Below, in pieces: positions 11,946-25,385 of a DNA stretch of 64,000 nt (positions are counted from its first letter, which is position 1; each line of letters starts with the position of its first letter). The stretch is from Adiantum capillus-veneris (taxonomy: Eukaryota > Streptophyta > Polypodiopsida > Polypodiales > Pteridaceae). Where the stretch lies: positions 1 to 64,000 of the forward strand of contig JABFUD020000382.1 in NCBI GenBank assembly GCA_014529385.2. Reading direction: 5' to 3'. The notes below the pieces were generated by a model. That model saw only the letters and a program-made list of their open reading frames with translations. It was not told the DNA's origin and searched no databases. The position numbers were made by a program, and so were the translations under genes.

Positions 11946-14220
11946 GCATCACAAAAAACTTCCTTGGAGTGAGGATCATGATGAGAAGCTAAACGAAACT
12001 TCGATTGGCCTGTAAGTAGCTTATATAGTGCCATCAATATCCTGTTAGCTTATAGGAGCCATCATCCTCTTCTTCTACACCGAAGGGCGAGCGAAAAATC
12101 ACGATAAATGGGACCGAAACTTTCCATAAATGGGCGCAGTCACGGGTTGTAGAGTTTTCCCTTGCATTGGCACCTCCACGCCTCTGGATAATATTCTGCT
12201 GGAGTGGCAGGCGAGTTGGTTGTGTGAATAGGCACAAGCACACTCTTGCATGGTGTACACTTTCCACATTTCTTTATGCATTTGGGAGGTGAGGATCCCA
12301 CAAGGGCGCGCATTGCCTGATCTGCACTATCCGAAGCTCCGATTGCACCGTCTCTTCTCGCCTGCAAAGATTACACGGATCATCAGTACCAGTCCTAGTT
12401 CAGCCATAAGCAGCAACGCAAGCGCTCATTTTTATTACCCTTTCTCCGCTATAGGCGACAATGTATTGCTCACCCCCTCTCAAATCACCAACACATGTTT
12501 ATGCTTTTCTTGACTGGTAACCAAGTTCACAATGCCACATGTAGATTAATCTGCGTTAGGTACCTAATAGGGACTCGATCTCCATTTGAATGGAGAGCAC
12601 GTGATATGGTATACTCAAGAATAGTGACCGACCAAGCTATCGTGTGTTCAACAGAAGGACATACATAATTTTTAAAAATTTCAACATTTCTATATGCAGA
12701 GGGGTACCATATAAGGACCTTCACAAAATACTTACAGATTGAATAAGAAAAGGGTGTGTTATAATCATAGAATAGTACCCCTCGAACACACGTGATATGG
12801 TAGTTTTACAAAGAGTGAACGCCCCAATTAGTGCACAATGTACCGCAAATTGAAAGAGCAATTTCACTCTCGAACTTTTTGCAACTCCAATGCAGTAACA
12901 CTATATTCTATATTTAGAAGAACCTCAAACCTTGAGCATACTACTTATAACAAGTCAATGCATTAATCCATGATTAAATTACACATGACAATCAATGACA
13001 GATTTCCAAGACTTTATCTAACCATCTACAAGCATAAAGAAGGGCTGCTGACCAAAAGAAGTTTTATGACCATCTCAATACATGATACTAAAATTCACAG
13101 TAGCATCGGGCTTTCGGTATTCCCCTAATCATGTCGATGACACTAGCACCTCCGGTCCCTGGCTATGCGCCACAAATAACTCTAATGCTCTTTCAAGGCA
13201 CCATGAAATCAATTTGATAACTTGACCCAAATGCAAAGCCACTTCTGTAATTGAAGTCCATTTCAATCTGTGTGAATTTCCATTTTCCATTAATCGACCT
13301 CATTTGAATCTAGTGTAGATTTTTATTAATCGTTAATCAAAGTCCATTTCAATCTATGTGGAAATTTTCCTTTTTGATGAGCACATTGGCACATCATCTC
13401 TAGATAAATTATCACACCCATCTCAAAAGATGAAATTCATTCAAAGCAAGAGCATACCAGCATACGCCGATGATGAAACCGAGTAAGGCGAATCATTGTG
13501 GGCAAGTTGTGCGACGGACGTGATTGCGAGTTTAATCGCCTCAATCCCAGTTTTTGTGATTCATTGCTAGTCCTGCTCTTCATGCCCATGCTGACAGCTG
13601 GAGATGCTGAAAAGAAAACAGAAAAATTGAAAGGATTGCTCATCATGTACAGAAGAAAAGGTGAGATGTTTGTGTTTGTGTGAAGGAGACTGTTGGCATG
13701 TGTTACATTCATAAGCTTACCAATCGAATCAATTAAGGCATAACAAAGACGCACATACGGAATGCGGATGCACAAGAAGATGTTGCAAGATCAGTGGCAG
13801 AGTCCACAAATTCATGTCGGTAGCAAGCATAGATTCCATAGAAATGATGGACAGAACAACGCAATCAAAATTATCAAGCTGTCAGAAGTTCTAAGTGGGT
13901 GCATTCAATTGATTACCTGCTGATACCGCCGCTTGATGAATGAGAGCTGCATGCAAGAGTAGCATGATGATGGTGCTGGTGCAAATGGAAAGCCGTAAGC
14001 GCCCTACTCTCCTTGTATGCAGAGAATGGGCTTGGACTGCTGGGATTGTTGAGATGAAACCTCCAACCATGCTACTTTCAGGGAGTAGGGAAAGTGGGAA
14101 ATTTGGAGGTGATGACAGGTGGTGGGCAAACTAATGGGTATCAAGGTAGATTGAAGTGGCCAATAATTAGAGAGGAGAAGCTGCTTTCATGGTTTGAGAC
14201 ATAACATTGGAGATATGTAC
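11946..14220. other. No gene supported
   Basis: Several short open frames (for example 12250-12513 and 13437-13775) overlap on opposite strands and show no domain or splice pattern. No repeat structure was recognised. Confidence 0.45.
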
Positions 14221-14239
14221 ATTACTAATCTCTGTGAGC

Positions 14240-14296
14240 GTGCGTGCGTGCGTGCGAGTGTGTGTGTGTGTGTGTTGTGGTGTGTGGTGTGTGTGT

Positions 14297-14338
<42 letters not shown>

Positions 14339-14424
14339 GGTCGGCGTCTCTCTCTTGTATCCGTCAAAGAGATGATCGTGTGGGTGTGTCTGTGTGTGCT
14401 TGAGAGAGAGAGAGAGAGAGAGGA
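14240..14424. repeat. GT/GC and GA microsatellites
   Basis: Positions 14240-14297 are GT/GC-rich, 14298-14336 is a GA run and 14401-14424 is a second GA run. Open frames across them are repeat artefacts. Confidence 0.9.
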
Positions 14425-14435
14425 GTGAGAGAGAA

Positions 14436-15012
14436 TCACAGCTTGCGGTGAGGTTGAAAGGGCAGCGACGACGTATAGCTGGAGTTGGTGTGTACGAGCG
14501 TTTGCGTGTCGTTGGGGATAAACGGGTGTCTTCGAGCTGCCAACGCATATGTTGTAGGAAACCTTCCCTTCACCTTCTCTCTAAGCGGCGACCACAGAAC
14601 AATAATGAAACGGTCCTTCTTTAAGAAATTACGCGATCCTTCGCCTTCTTCCATTGAGGCAACCCATATCTCCCACAAGTCCACAAACTTGGACTCATAG
14701 GTGGCATACTCTAGCAGACCTCCCTGCTTCAATTTTGTCAGTAGCTACCATAGCTTCTCTGAGGTTGTGCCTCCACCAAAACCTCTTTACAAAGGCAACC
14801 TGTAACACGTCCCATGCATTCTTGGTAGCATGTGGCAATGCATTGTACCAGGTCTTTGCCTCTACTTTCATCAGTAGAGGAAAAATTCAAAGTTGTGAAG
14901 CATCGTCATCTTTGTTGGAGACCACACAAGCAATGTGGAAATCATCCAAAAAGTCGGTGGTGAGATCTTCTCCCTTCTTTCCACTGAACGTGGGGAAAGA
15001 AACAATTGCCAT
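14436..15012 (-). pseudogene. Ty3/gypsy gag (capsid) remnant
   Basis: Read on the minus strand from an ATG at 15012, the frame gives a gag-like N-terminus (MAIVSFPTFSG). A retrotransposon gag core follows: a stretch ending AKTWYNALP, then AFVKRFW and a later KFVDLWE segment. This is the particle-forming capsid. A TGA interrupts the frame near 14905, where CGA (Arg) is the likely ancestral codon, and there is a frameshift near 14720. No protease or reverse transcriptase follows, so it is a fragment. Confidence 0.6.
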
Positions 15013-15339
15013 GGTGGTAACTCAGGAAATTACAAACTCTTTTTTTTTGTTTTATACTAACAACAGTAGCAGCTCATAGCGGCTTTTTACAGAGTTGGGT
15101 GGATAGATTAAAACAAGATAAAGATAGGAACATTAAAGGAATGGTGGTAATCCAATATGGGGAGAATGATAGGGTTTGGGGAATTAAGGATTTCTCCTAG
15201 CACTGCCGCACCGAATAGGTACACGATCTTCTGTTGGTAGAAGATTTTCCTATCTACATAGATATTCACATGCATATGCTACAGGAATCTGAACGGGAAC
15301 GCTGTCGGCCTGTTTTCCATCATGCACAGAGGGTGGAGT

Positions 15340-16275
15340 ACTTACTTATACTCTTACCGTGCCAGTGTTGATGAGTCGGCACATCCATAGGAGGTCGTTT
15401 CCTTTCATGGGCTGTACCTTTCCTTCATCGCTCAGCACGTATGGAGTGATGGCGACGCGTCTGACCACTCCCAGCCTTTTGGCTAGCAGCAACTGCAAAT
15501 AATTACCGTAGTCGACGTGATTCATGAATTCCACTCCATTCAACTGCAACGCGTCTCCAGCCCACTGGGTTTCACCCGTGGTGGAGAGATTCTTCAGGAT
15601 AAGTTGTATAGGGGGAGGAGGAAGACCTTCTACCTGTCTTCCAAAACAGCGAGAGCGGTAACCAAACCACTCTTCCTTAGGACATGGGAATCTTCTTACA
15701 CTTCTTCTTCAGGATTGTCGAACTGGACAGGTAGTACTCACATGCGTCGTGCGAATCGGTAGGCGACCTTTCGCCGCTTAGCTTCGGATGACTTCCTCTT
15801 TGGCAAGCTGGGTACGACCAGGTTCTCTGAGCTTGAAGCACTTGCTTGGCCAAATGCTTCTCCCTTCGGGGTCAGTTTCCAGAGTGGCTTATCCTTTCCT
15901 TACCTTTGGCTCGAGCATCCCCATTAGGCCATTTTGGAGTAAAGGTTATAACTTTGGTTGCAGTTTCCTTAGGGAAGAGAGGCCTCACCGTTCTCTTTCC
16001 TCCTTTGATGTGGATGAGTTCTTCGCGATGAATGTCGATGTAGACGATTTCAGCCCCTTCGCTGCCTTCGTTACTGGCACTCATTGACAACGTGTTTTGG
16101 TTGACAACAATGATGGCACTTCATATACCTCCCACATGATCCTCTCAACTTGTGGTTAGAACGAGCAACACGAGATGGGAAGCTTACCTCTTGAATACTG
16201 ACGATACTATAGCCTGGCACTAGTACTTTGATGAAGGCGGCTAGTGCCTCCTTAGTCTCCTCCTCTTTCGTCCTC
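15340..16275 (-). pseudogene. Decayed gag end with a CCHC zinc knuckle
   Basis: On the minus strand, a nucleic-acid-binding zinc knuckle with spacing C-X2-C-X4-H-X4-C is encoded at about 16075-16115 (residues CHHCCQPKHVVNEC). It is preceded by a helical stretch (KEALAAFIKVLVPG) and followed by a basic, Pro-rich stretch to about 15870. The remainder to 15340 has many stops. It lies just inside a primer-binding site at 16361, as the start of a retroelement's internal region would. Confidence 0.5.
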
Positions 16276-16360
16276 CAGTTAGAAAATTACTTCAGCCATT
16301 CGTCCTTGATTGATGGCGTGCGTCACTTTCAGCATTGTAAAGTGAAGGTTTCTTAGAAGC

Positions 16361-16380
16361 CCTCCTGAGTGGGGGCACCA
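16361..16380 (-). other. Primer-binding site beside an LTR edge
   Basis: On the minus strand this reads TGGTGCCCCCACTCAGGAGG, a standard form of plant Ty3 primer-binding site, two bases after a CA dinucleotide (plus strand TG at 16383). The LTR would extend rightwards from 16383. Its far edge was not found; it may reach about 17.3 kb and contains a CA run at about 16536-16590. Confidence 0.5.
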
Positions 16381-17404
16381 AATGACGGGAGCAAAGCGAG
16401 ATACGAACCCCGACGACCTCTAAACGCCGGAGCCGATAGCACGCCTCGAGCCGGTCACGGTAAAGAGAACAGGGGGCACCACCTAGCTTTGAGCGGCTAG
16501 GATGCAGATCACGGTGATGTGAACACCGCAAACTTACACACACACAGGCACACACAGGCACACACATACACACACACACACACACACAGAGATTGACAAA
16601 ATGATGAAAACCCTCGGGGGTGTGAGGAGAGAATTATTTCTTGCAGTATTTACAATGACCTTCCTTTCGGCGAGGTGGCACACCGTGGTGATAGAGAGGT
16701 AGGGACAAGAGATGGTGCATCTACTTGGTGCGTTCTCTAAAGACGACTCGATCATGCGAAACTTGCTACCAAGGATGTGTGTGTGTGTGTGCATGGACCA
16801 TTGGAGTCGAGAGGTGGACGTGGCTCTCTTCACATGGTGCAATTCCAAAAACAAACCATCACACAAGTCCCCCCCCAGTAATGCCAATAGTGTCACTTCC
16901 TCCCACTAAAACTCTACCAAGTGCTGACCTCTCATGGACTTCCCCCCCCGATAGTGACCTCTTAGTGCCCTTTTATAGGTGTTGGCTACTTGGATTAGGG
17001 TAATCCCGGTTTGATTAGGGTAGGCTAATTGGGGAGACAAAGCAAGGTGGTGGGCCCGGTGTGGTTGACCCTTGCTTTGTCTTGAGAGTTATTACAAATG
17101 AAAACCTCTAGGTGGGCCTTTGTGACCATCACCTAGAGAGAGGGAATTTACAAATTGGGAATTTTACAAGGCTTGGGTAAAAACTGAAAAATGATAATGA
17201 TAACCTACGGTTTACTGAAAATGGTGTCGTGGTTGCGTGATACTGGTGAATGGTGTTTTGCCAATGCGTCAATGTAGCGCGTACGTCTTTTCAGGGTCGT
17301 CGGCCGGGGCATACCTTTGGCGCCTTTTTTCTTTTTGCTGTTGGTGTCGTGTGATTCGGCTGCCTTCTTTCTCTGTCGATGTCGATGGCGTTTAGTTTCT
17401 TCTT

Positions 17405-18441
<1,037 letters not shown>

Positions 18442-19780
18442 TGATATAATGTAGCGGCCCACCGGCGGGGGCGTGGACAAGTAGAGAGAGATGAGGGGAG
18501 GATCTTTGAAAGAGAGAGAGAGAGAGTATACCATATCTCTGGTGGTCCGCCTAGGCTAGGGTGTGGACAGAGGCTTAGGCGTCTCATGCGCCCACCAGAC
18601 CGCGTGATGCAGCGGTGGAGTAGGAGAGAGAGGGAATATTTGGCGGAGCCGAGAAGTAGGAGAGAGAGCTCGTCTTTTGGTGATAATGGAGGGGTGTGGC
18701 CAAACTTGCGGCACCCTGCTAGTGGTTACCTTAGGGGGGGGGAAGGTATTGGTGAATGGTAAAGAGTTTTTTTTTTCTTTTTGGTAATAGGCCTTCTTTT
18801 CCTTAGGGTGTGGTTCTCACGATCATGGTTTCCAAAACCGACCATCAATGCGTATCCACCAAGGCGTGCCAGTGATGAAGATTGTCAGTGATAGTCAATC
18901 AGGAGTCATACATGTTGAGCTTGACATCTCAACCAATTGGCAATTGAGATTGAGAACATGACCTCAATGTGAAAGGACTAAACCTAGTCGCAACATGCTT
19001 TGCGTGATGGTAACCAAACTCCAACCACAGAGGTAACCTTTCCAATTGGATTGATGTTTTCTAACGTATGCTCTTAGCATATACCCTATCACAAGATCAA
19101 CACTCATAAACTGCCTATCTGTCTCTAGATGAGTGGTAGTACTTATACTGAGTTGTTTCCCCCCAACCATTTAGAGGTAGTCCTCCAAAAACGAACGGTA
19201 AATGTGGGTGATAATAACTCTCAATATTTGTGAGTAACCTATATGATGCATACAAATTATAATCAACCAACTTGGTTAACTTTGGATATTAAATAGGAAA
19301 TTGAATAAAGTTTACGAAGTTTAGTCAACTTGTCTACAAGCACCCAAACCGAGCCATGACCTCTTATGGTGATTGGTAGATTCATAATGAATCTCATAGA
19401 GATACTGCACATGTAGTTCATAAGCTATCAATTTCCTTAATGTGCATGCCACTCCAAATCTTCATTTGCTAAACACTAGGATCCATAACTCTTAGTGTGC
19501 ATGCATTTAGCAAGAGTGACCAAACTTGCATTTTCAGGACTATAATTGCCAATGTTTATGGTGGATGTTATGCTCATAGCACACATGGAGCAAGAGAGTA
19601 AATAGCTCCATGAAAGAAAATAAATATTCTATTACAACCACTTGAAAGCCTTGGTAAAATTTTTGAACCATAATAAAATGTGAAATATAAATCACATCTA
19701 AGTACCATAAGAAGATTTCGAAGATGCTTTAGAGGGCCATATTGAAATGAGAGAAAAGAAAGTGCATCCAATGAGAAACA
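18442..19780. other. No gene seen
   Basis: Purine-rich to about 18680, then ordinary AT-rich sequence. No recognised coding or structural feature. Confidence 0.5.
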
Positions 19781-19961
19781 ATGCAATGCAATGTAGAAAA
19801 TACTTTAAATAAATTAAGAAGTATTATAAAACATTCTAAAATGGGAAGAATCCAAATTATTAGTGAGGTAACATCTCCTTTTTTCAACATTGGCGATATC
19901 AATATGTGGACCCATTGCCAAGAGACTCTGATAGACGTGAAGGTATTGAAAGATAGTGACT

Positions 19962-20081
19962 TAAAATCTATCATTCTCACACCAATAAAAGGTATCCCTC
20001 CATTAGGAAATCTTTCAAAGGTAAAATCTATCATTCTCACACCAATAAAAGGTATCCCTCCATTAGGAAATCTTTCAAAGC
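19962..20081. repeat. 60-bp direct tandem duplication
   Basis: Positions 19962-20021 and 20022-20081 are essentially identical (each contains ccaataaaaggtatccctcc). The 60-bp period keeps frame on both strands, so open frames of 202 codons (plus, 19781-20389) and 176 codons (minus, 20259-19729) both cross it. I could not decide whether either is real. Neither resembles a known domain. Confidence 0.85.
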
Positions 20082-20290
20082 TCATCCTCCCTCCATTACA
20101 AGCCATATTTCTTCTTATACTCAAAACTATGGATTCTTCTTCTTTCCACCCTAAAAGCTCTAGGGGTTGCTCTACTCTCTCCTCAACTAACCTCACCATG
20201 AGTCTACGAAGAAGGCCAAGCAGTAGCATAAGCTCTATTTTCATCTCAAATTCCCTCATTGTAGATAATCAGTGGCAAGTAAGAACGATA

Positions 20291-20504
20291 GGCAAAGGTT
20301 CTTGGGTTCTATTGCAATCAAGAAGGAGGAAAAGGTCATACATCAAATCTTTTTCGTTCTGCATGGAAAGCAAGAGTGTTGGATTTTAAAGTGGAGGTTG
20401 GTAAGAAAACTGTAAAAGAGGTTTTAGTTCAGCATGTTTTCACTCATTTTGATGTGGTTGCTCATGGCAGTAATGTCTCAATCTATATCATCCACGATGC
20501 AACT
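20291..20504 (+). CDS. Candidate exon of an unknown gene
   Basis: From just after an in-frame stop near 20290, one frame stays open to a good donor (AACT|GTAAGT, exon end at 20504). It encodes a protein-like sequence with segments HTSNLFRSAWKARVLDF, KEVLVQHVFTHFDVV and VSIYIIHDAT. The composition looks coding and the donor is strong, but the acceptor and the next exon were not found. No family is recognised. Possibly a transposable-element fragment. Confidence 0.35.
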
Positions 20505-22450
20505 GTAAGTGGTTTCTTGTCCTTCTTATTGTTCTTTTGCATTTAGACCTTCCTATTCTCTTACATTTAGTTCTTACACTTAAATATGTTTATCCTTCTT
20601 CATATGCGGAATGGGAGCTAGTGGAGTTCATGATATACCTCATCTCTGTAACGCATTCCCACATTGGTATTTTATAGCTTTCGGGAAGAACTACCAAGAG
20701 TCCATAGAGATTATTGTGGTTGAGTTCAAATCATGCCAATGTAATATATCTTGGATGAATTTTACAAAAAATGTATCTTTTCTTTAAATTCAAATCTTTA
20801 TTTGAAGAACAAGATAAGAGTGCTACGAATCTGACTCTCTCTCTTTCTCTCTCTGCCTTTCTCTCTCTCTCTCTCTAACACATCATTGGCACCACCTTAA
20901 CATGTACAAATAATCATTTTAATGTATATAGTTAGCATCACAAAGTGTACCTGCAAGTAGAAAGTTAGAGGCACTCAATAGGCTATAATACAATTTCTAC
21001 AAATATGGGATCAAAGTGTCCTCTGGGTAGAAATCATGTTCATGCCCTTGAAATGAGGGTGGGGAGAGAGTTGCACCTGGTGAATTAAGCAAACCCTTAT
21101 GTGGTGTGTCATCTATCAAAAAAGTGTTGTCAGCATCAAAAGGCCCTTGAATTTGGAAAAAAGTTTTGTAAAGCAGGTGTATATTGGGTTTTGGTATGGT
21201 GGTAGTGACCCTCAATGACACAAAAAATTAGATTTTGAACTCTGGATTTTGACCACATTACAAATTACATCCACAAGGGGATTGAGATTTTCCTACTGCA
21301 TTAGAGACCAAATTCCAACCTAGAACCTTGGAAGAATAAAATCTACAAATTTCTTGGTGCCTGGCCAAACAAGGCCCCTATAATTGCCTATCCAAAAAGT
21401 GCATATAACGATGTAGACTGCACCTCATACATATGGCTCACAGCATCAAAAATTTATTGATGTCCAAAATAATCAGTCTCTACAAACTAGGATGACTCTT
21501 TTATTCTATTACATTGGATATTATTGAAACAACCATGTCAACTTCTAGCAAGGGTCCATACTAGGTTTGTTCACTATTGTTGAGGTTTTCATGTCCAATG
21601 TTGATGTCCTCAAGATTCTCCTCCTCAAACCCTTATGCTTCCACAATCTAAGACTATTGTGTTTCCATTGCAAAGGTGTCTATAGGAGAGTTTCTGGATT
21701 TTACAAAGGTATGGTCTGCTTGAGGCGGCTAGGGCACTATTGAATCATGAGGATGTTCAACATCTTCTATTTTTGAATGGTGGAGGACTTTGGTTGAGGG
21801 TTGGGAGTTTCCATGTGCATCTCTTCCTTAGTCCCTCCCTCAGCATGATCTTTGTCCTTAACCCTTCCCTCGGCATGTTGAATCTTTGCCTCCTCAGTCT
21901 TTGCATTCCTCCTCCTCAAAACATCTTTCTACATGATGCATCTCTTCCTCCTCAACCCCTCCCTTTGCATGGTCACTCTTCTCCTTAGCCCTTCCATGTG
22001 CCTAGTCTTTCTCCTCCTCTTCCTTCTATGCCTTGTCAGGGATCTGGTCTCATGAAGAAGACTTGAGGAGTCCACATGAGTTTGCATTTTTTTGATTTGG
22101 CATTGTGACATATTTTATGCTTACCTTGTACAACTCATAACTGCCACATAGCTTGCCATATGCATGTAATAATCTCTTTATCCAGCTGCAAGCAGAAAAA
22201 TTTCATTCAAGTCCAAGATGCACTTTGTAGAATAATACAAAAACTAATGTTTCTCTACATCTGTTTTGCTTGGATCACTTGACCTCTCTCTGCAAATAAA
22301 AGGGAAATCTCAGCCTTAGAGACGGCCTTCTTAGAAATGGGTTTGCATGGAGGACATATTAAGATAGAGCAGGATGAGAAGAGATCGAAAAATGGCCGGG
22401 ATGTTCCAAAGAAGCTATCCATTGGTGGTGTGAAAGCCTGACTCTTCCTT
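20505..22450. other. No gene seen
   Basis: Holds a CT run (about 20838-20876) and a degenerate cctcctcaa-rich stretch (about 21830-22020) with short open frames on both strands. No domain or splice structure was recognised. Confidence 0.45.
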
Positions 22451-22453
22451 TTA

Positions 22454-23260
22454 GTGCCCACAACTGGACGACAACACAAAAACCAAAGTGCACAAGAAAG
22501 ACAAGCATTAAGATACAACAAGTGGAAAAATATGCACAATGCTGTAGTTGACCATGTAGACAATGTTGCAGTAAGGACTCGCAAAGTGAAGGTGTGGAAA
22601 ACTTTGGATGCAATATTTAGGTTCTGTGAATTGAATTCATGGACTAATGGCGACAATACAAATTTCCAAGAGGTCGTGGAGACCTACCATAAAACATTCA
22701 TAAGTGCATGGAAAAATCAACATATTACTCACTACATGGTACTGTAATTTGTTTGAAGACATGATAATATTTTGAAATGTGAATACTAATCCTTATAATG
22801 TCTGCATGCTTTGTGTGCAACACATTATCTGTAACCACATGCCTTGGTTTGTAAGTCAATATGGCACCTTGGGTGTTTGCTCTACACAGAGCATAGAAAA
22901 AACCCACTATTAAGCTCGCACTGGTTATTTCAGTCACACTCGATATGGAGGTGGTGCGGACAAAGCAAATAGCTTAGAGGAGCTATGCCAATGGACGTAT
23001 CAAAAACTAATGCAAAGGTCACATCGCAAGGAACAAGTCAAACAAAGTCAGATTGGCCATGCGATGAGATTAGCCACAAAAATCGGCAAAGAAAGGAGAT
23101 ATGGCAGTTATCGTCTGCGGCTAGGCAACATGCGGATTGGCGGCTACAAAAACAACGCATCGGAAGGATTTGGACAACACCGTTGCAAGTTATGCCATAA
23201 CTCTCAACATATTAAGATCCAAACAACAAACTTAATGTATCAACAAGAATCGATGTAATT
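22454..23260 (+). pseudogene. Transposase-like gene, decayed copy (3' two exons)
   Basis: The first part ends NQHITHYM at 22736, directly before a GT, matching NNITHYM at the end of the third exon of the 58-61 kb gene. The intron position is therefore shared. After about 110 bp the next exon (about 22856-23200) reads YGTLGVCSTQSIEKTHY, then an in-frame TAA, then HTRYGGGADKANSLEEL. The 60.8-kb gene has YGSLEIFSTQGMEKSHY and NTRHGGGMVQSNYLEEM at the same places. A basic C-terminus follows. Upstream exons are missing. This copy shows that the family is repeated in the window. Confidence 0.6.
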
Positions 23261-23376
23261 TCAACTTTTCATATTGTGAATGATGGTTGCAACAAACAAA
23301 TGTTACATAATCAATCTAAATTTGATGCATAAAACAAGTATATTTATTTCTAGTCATCTGGAAATAATACAAAATA

Positions 23377-24997
23377 TTATGGCCTCTTGCCCTTATCTAA
23401 AGGACCCTCTTCCTCGTGTCTTGGTCTCTTTGAATGACACGTTTCATCGTCAGTATCTGTCGCAAGCACGTTGAGGTCGAGCAATTGCATCTCCTCAGTT
23501 GCCTCAACCTGTGAGGCCTCTTCTATAAGTTGAATGATTGGATGCTTTTGTTTCAACAGATCATGTTTTCCATATTGTGGCAACTGGCATGGGTCTGTGA
23601 TTCCACAAGCTAAACCATATGCAACATGTGTCAAAAAGTAGTGACTGCGCAGGCCATACATGCCAGGCCCTACACCAAAAATTGAGACCACTGCTTCCTT
23701 GTCTAGCAGCATCACCTTGTCTTCGTTCCATATGATGGCTACACCTCCTAGATATCTTGAGAGTGTGTTCAATACAAAAAGGGGAAATTGAGCCTTGTCT
23801 TTGGAGAAGCTAGTAAGGAAGCAGAGGAAATTTGGAGCGTTCAAATTTACCAAGTACTGACCAAGAGAGGAATTCTTTCCCAGGTCTCCTTTACCTCGTT
23901 CACGGGGACGAGGAATGAACTTATCATCATAGACTATGAGCTACAAGAAATAAAAGCCAAGTGTTGGTATAAACACATGAAACTCTCATACAAGGAAGCA
24001 AAAAAATATTTATATAGGAGTATACCTTTTGATTTTGGTCTTCTTGGAGTAATGCAGCATTCCATAAGTCAAGTGTACTCTCGTTTGTAGAGGATGAGGA
24101 GGCATCAATGTCGTTGATGGAGCACTTCTCCCCATCTCTGTGATTCCAAGCCTTTCTTGTAACTCCCTGACCTCCGACTCCTTTGGAAGGTGCGGCACAT
24201 GCTACTGCATCCTTGTATATCATTGCTAGTGCCTCTGTTGGTTCGATAAAGTCACCCGCTGTTACATGAGCATCCATGACAAAATACTTGTCATTAGCAG
24301 GGTCAGTTATAGTGCCATCCTCTTGTAGATTTTGAGCGGCTATAGCAAGGCAATAGTCCTCTCTCAAGTGAAACAGTTCCATGATATTATTAAGCATTAC
24401 ATAATGATAATCACCGATGGGGATGGTAGGGAGCACATTTGTTGGCAAAGCTCCCTCTGGCAGCTAAACACCTTCTGAAACACACAAAGCACCACTAGGT
24501 GGTTGCATCAACTCATCACCAGTGAGTGAACGGTGACTGATCTCGGCCTCCTCTACTGTGTCTCGGTGATCGTCCAAATTAACATTCAAGAAGAGTATGA
24601 ACCCAACATAGTATTCTGCAACTCGACACTTTCGATTATGTGTTGGACATATGATGTCATTCTTGCAAGATTGTAGCAGCAACTTGAGGCTACTTCTGTA
24701 GAAAATATCTTTCTTTAAACGATCAGAATTGATATCCTTCACATGAACATATTGACAACCCCCAAACTCAAATGTGCCGCTGATCATCTCTTGATCGCAT
24801 GTCTGATAAAACTCTGCAAGGAAATGTGACGCAAAATCCAAAAACTCTTGCAATGAGAAGGCAGGATTGAAAATAGGCTTGAATTCTTGCTCCCACTACT
24901 AAAGCCCAATTCTATAGAGAAAATGGTACAAGTTGTCTTTGGGTGCCTCGTTAGAGCAAGGCAGCTCCTCCTCTATCTCGATCTGAAAGGGATCCAT
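23377..24997 (-). pseudogene. Two-exon gene of unknown function with three TAG codons
   Basis: Exon 1 runs from the ATG at 24997 to 24026 (donor AAG|GTATAC). Exon 2 runs from 23940 (acceptor TTGTAG) to the stop at 23377. The junction is phase 0, and exon 2 is fully open from its first base. The product would be about 510 residues: an acidic start (MDPFQIEIEEELPC), helical blocks, a Ser-rich linker (IDASSSSTNES) and a basic tail with a nuclear-localisation look (SKRPRHEEEG). Exon 1 stays in one frame throughout but is interrupted by adjacent TAGs at 24896-24901 and a TAG at 24464-24466, each one C-to-T step from CAG. No family is recognised. It diverges from the small gene at 25185. Confidence 0.55.
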
Positions 24998-25093
24998 TTA
25001 TGGAGAGAGGTCATTTCAACCACCCTTATGATTGCATTAAAAATGGTGCAATGAATGCAGCACAAAGACCGAGGCAAGCTCCACCATCCCTAT

Positions 25094-25135
25094 GACACGT
25101 GTCCTTCATGCGGTGAGTACCATAGCTATATAAAG
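25094..25135 (+). promoter_or_regulatory. G-box and TATA box of the small lysine-rich gene
   Basis: A perfect palindrome gacacgtgtc, containing the G-box CACGTG at 25096-25101, lies about 30 bp upstream of a TATA box (ctatataaag, 25126-25135). The ATG follows about 50 bp after the TATA box. The interval is the 187-bp space between two divergent genes, so it may serve both. Confidence 0.55.
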
Positions 25136-25184
25136 CACCTTGATGATACACTCTAGAACTCGCTCACATCTACACAGCGCAAGT

Positions 25185-25385
25185 ATGGAGGACAGGAAGA
25201 GAGGAAAGGTGAAGCTTTCCCAAAAGATGATGGAGGAAATTAAGAAGGTAGAGAAAACAATAGTTAAGGCAAAAGCTCTCCGAAAGGAGCTGAAGAAGAA
25301 AAACCAAAAGGCAAAGGCTGAGGAAAACAACACCATAAAGACCGAGGGTAAGAAACCACCAACGACAAAGGAGGAAAAAGAATAA
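25185..25385 (+). CDS. Small lysine/glutamate-rich basic protein
   Basis: An intact frame of 66 codons begins MEDRKRGKVKLSQKMMEEI and ends in a Lys/Pro/Glu-rich tail (KKPPTTKEEKE). It is almost entirely charged, probably a single long helix, and could bind nucleic acid or histones. That is inference from composition only. The ATG was chosen because it is the first after a good TATA box; a longer frame from 25140 would overlap the TATA region. Low complexity makes chance a real alternative. Its partner is the divergent gene at 24997. Confidence 0.45.
   Translation: MEDRKRGKVKLSQKMMEEIKKVEKTIVKAKALRKELKKKNQKAKAEENNTIKTEGKKPPTTKEEKE

Noticed and set aside
23377-24997. A changed genetic code or organellar RNA editing to explain the TAG codons
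   Set aside because: Neighbouring genes (H3-like, the transposase-like exons) use TAG as a normal stop, and the region is nuclear repeat DNA. Deamination of CAG is simpler.
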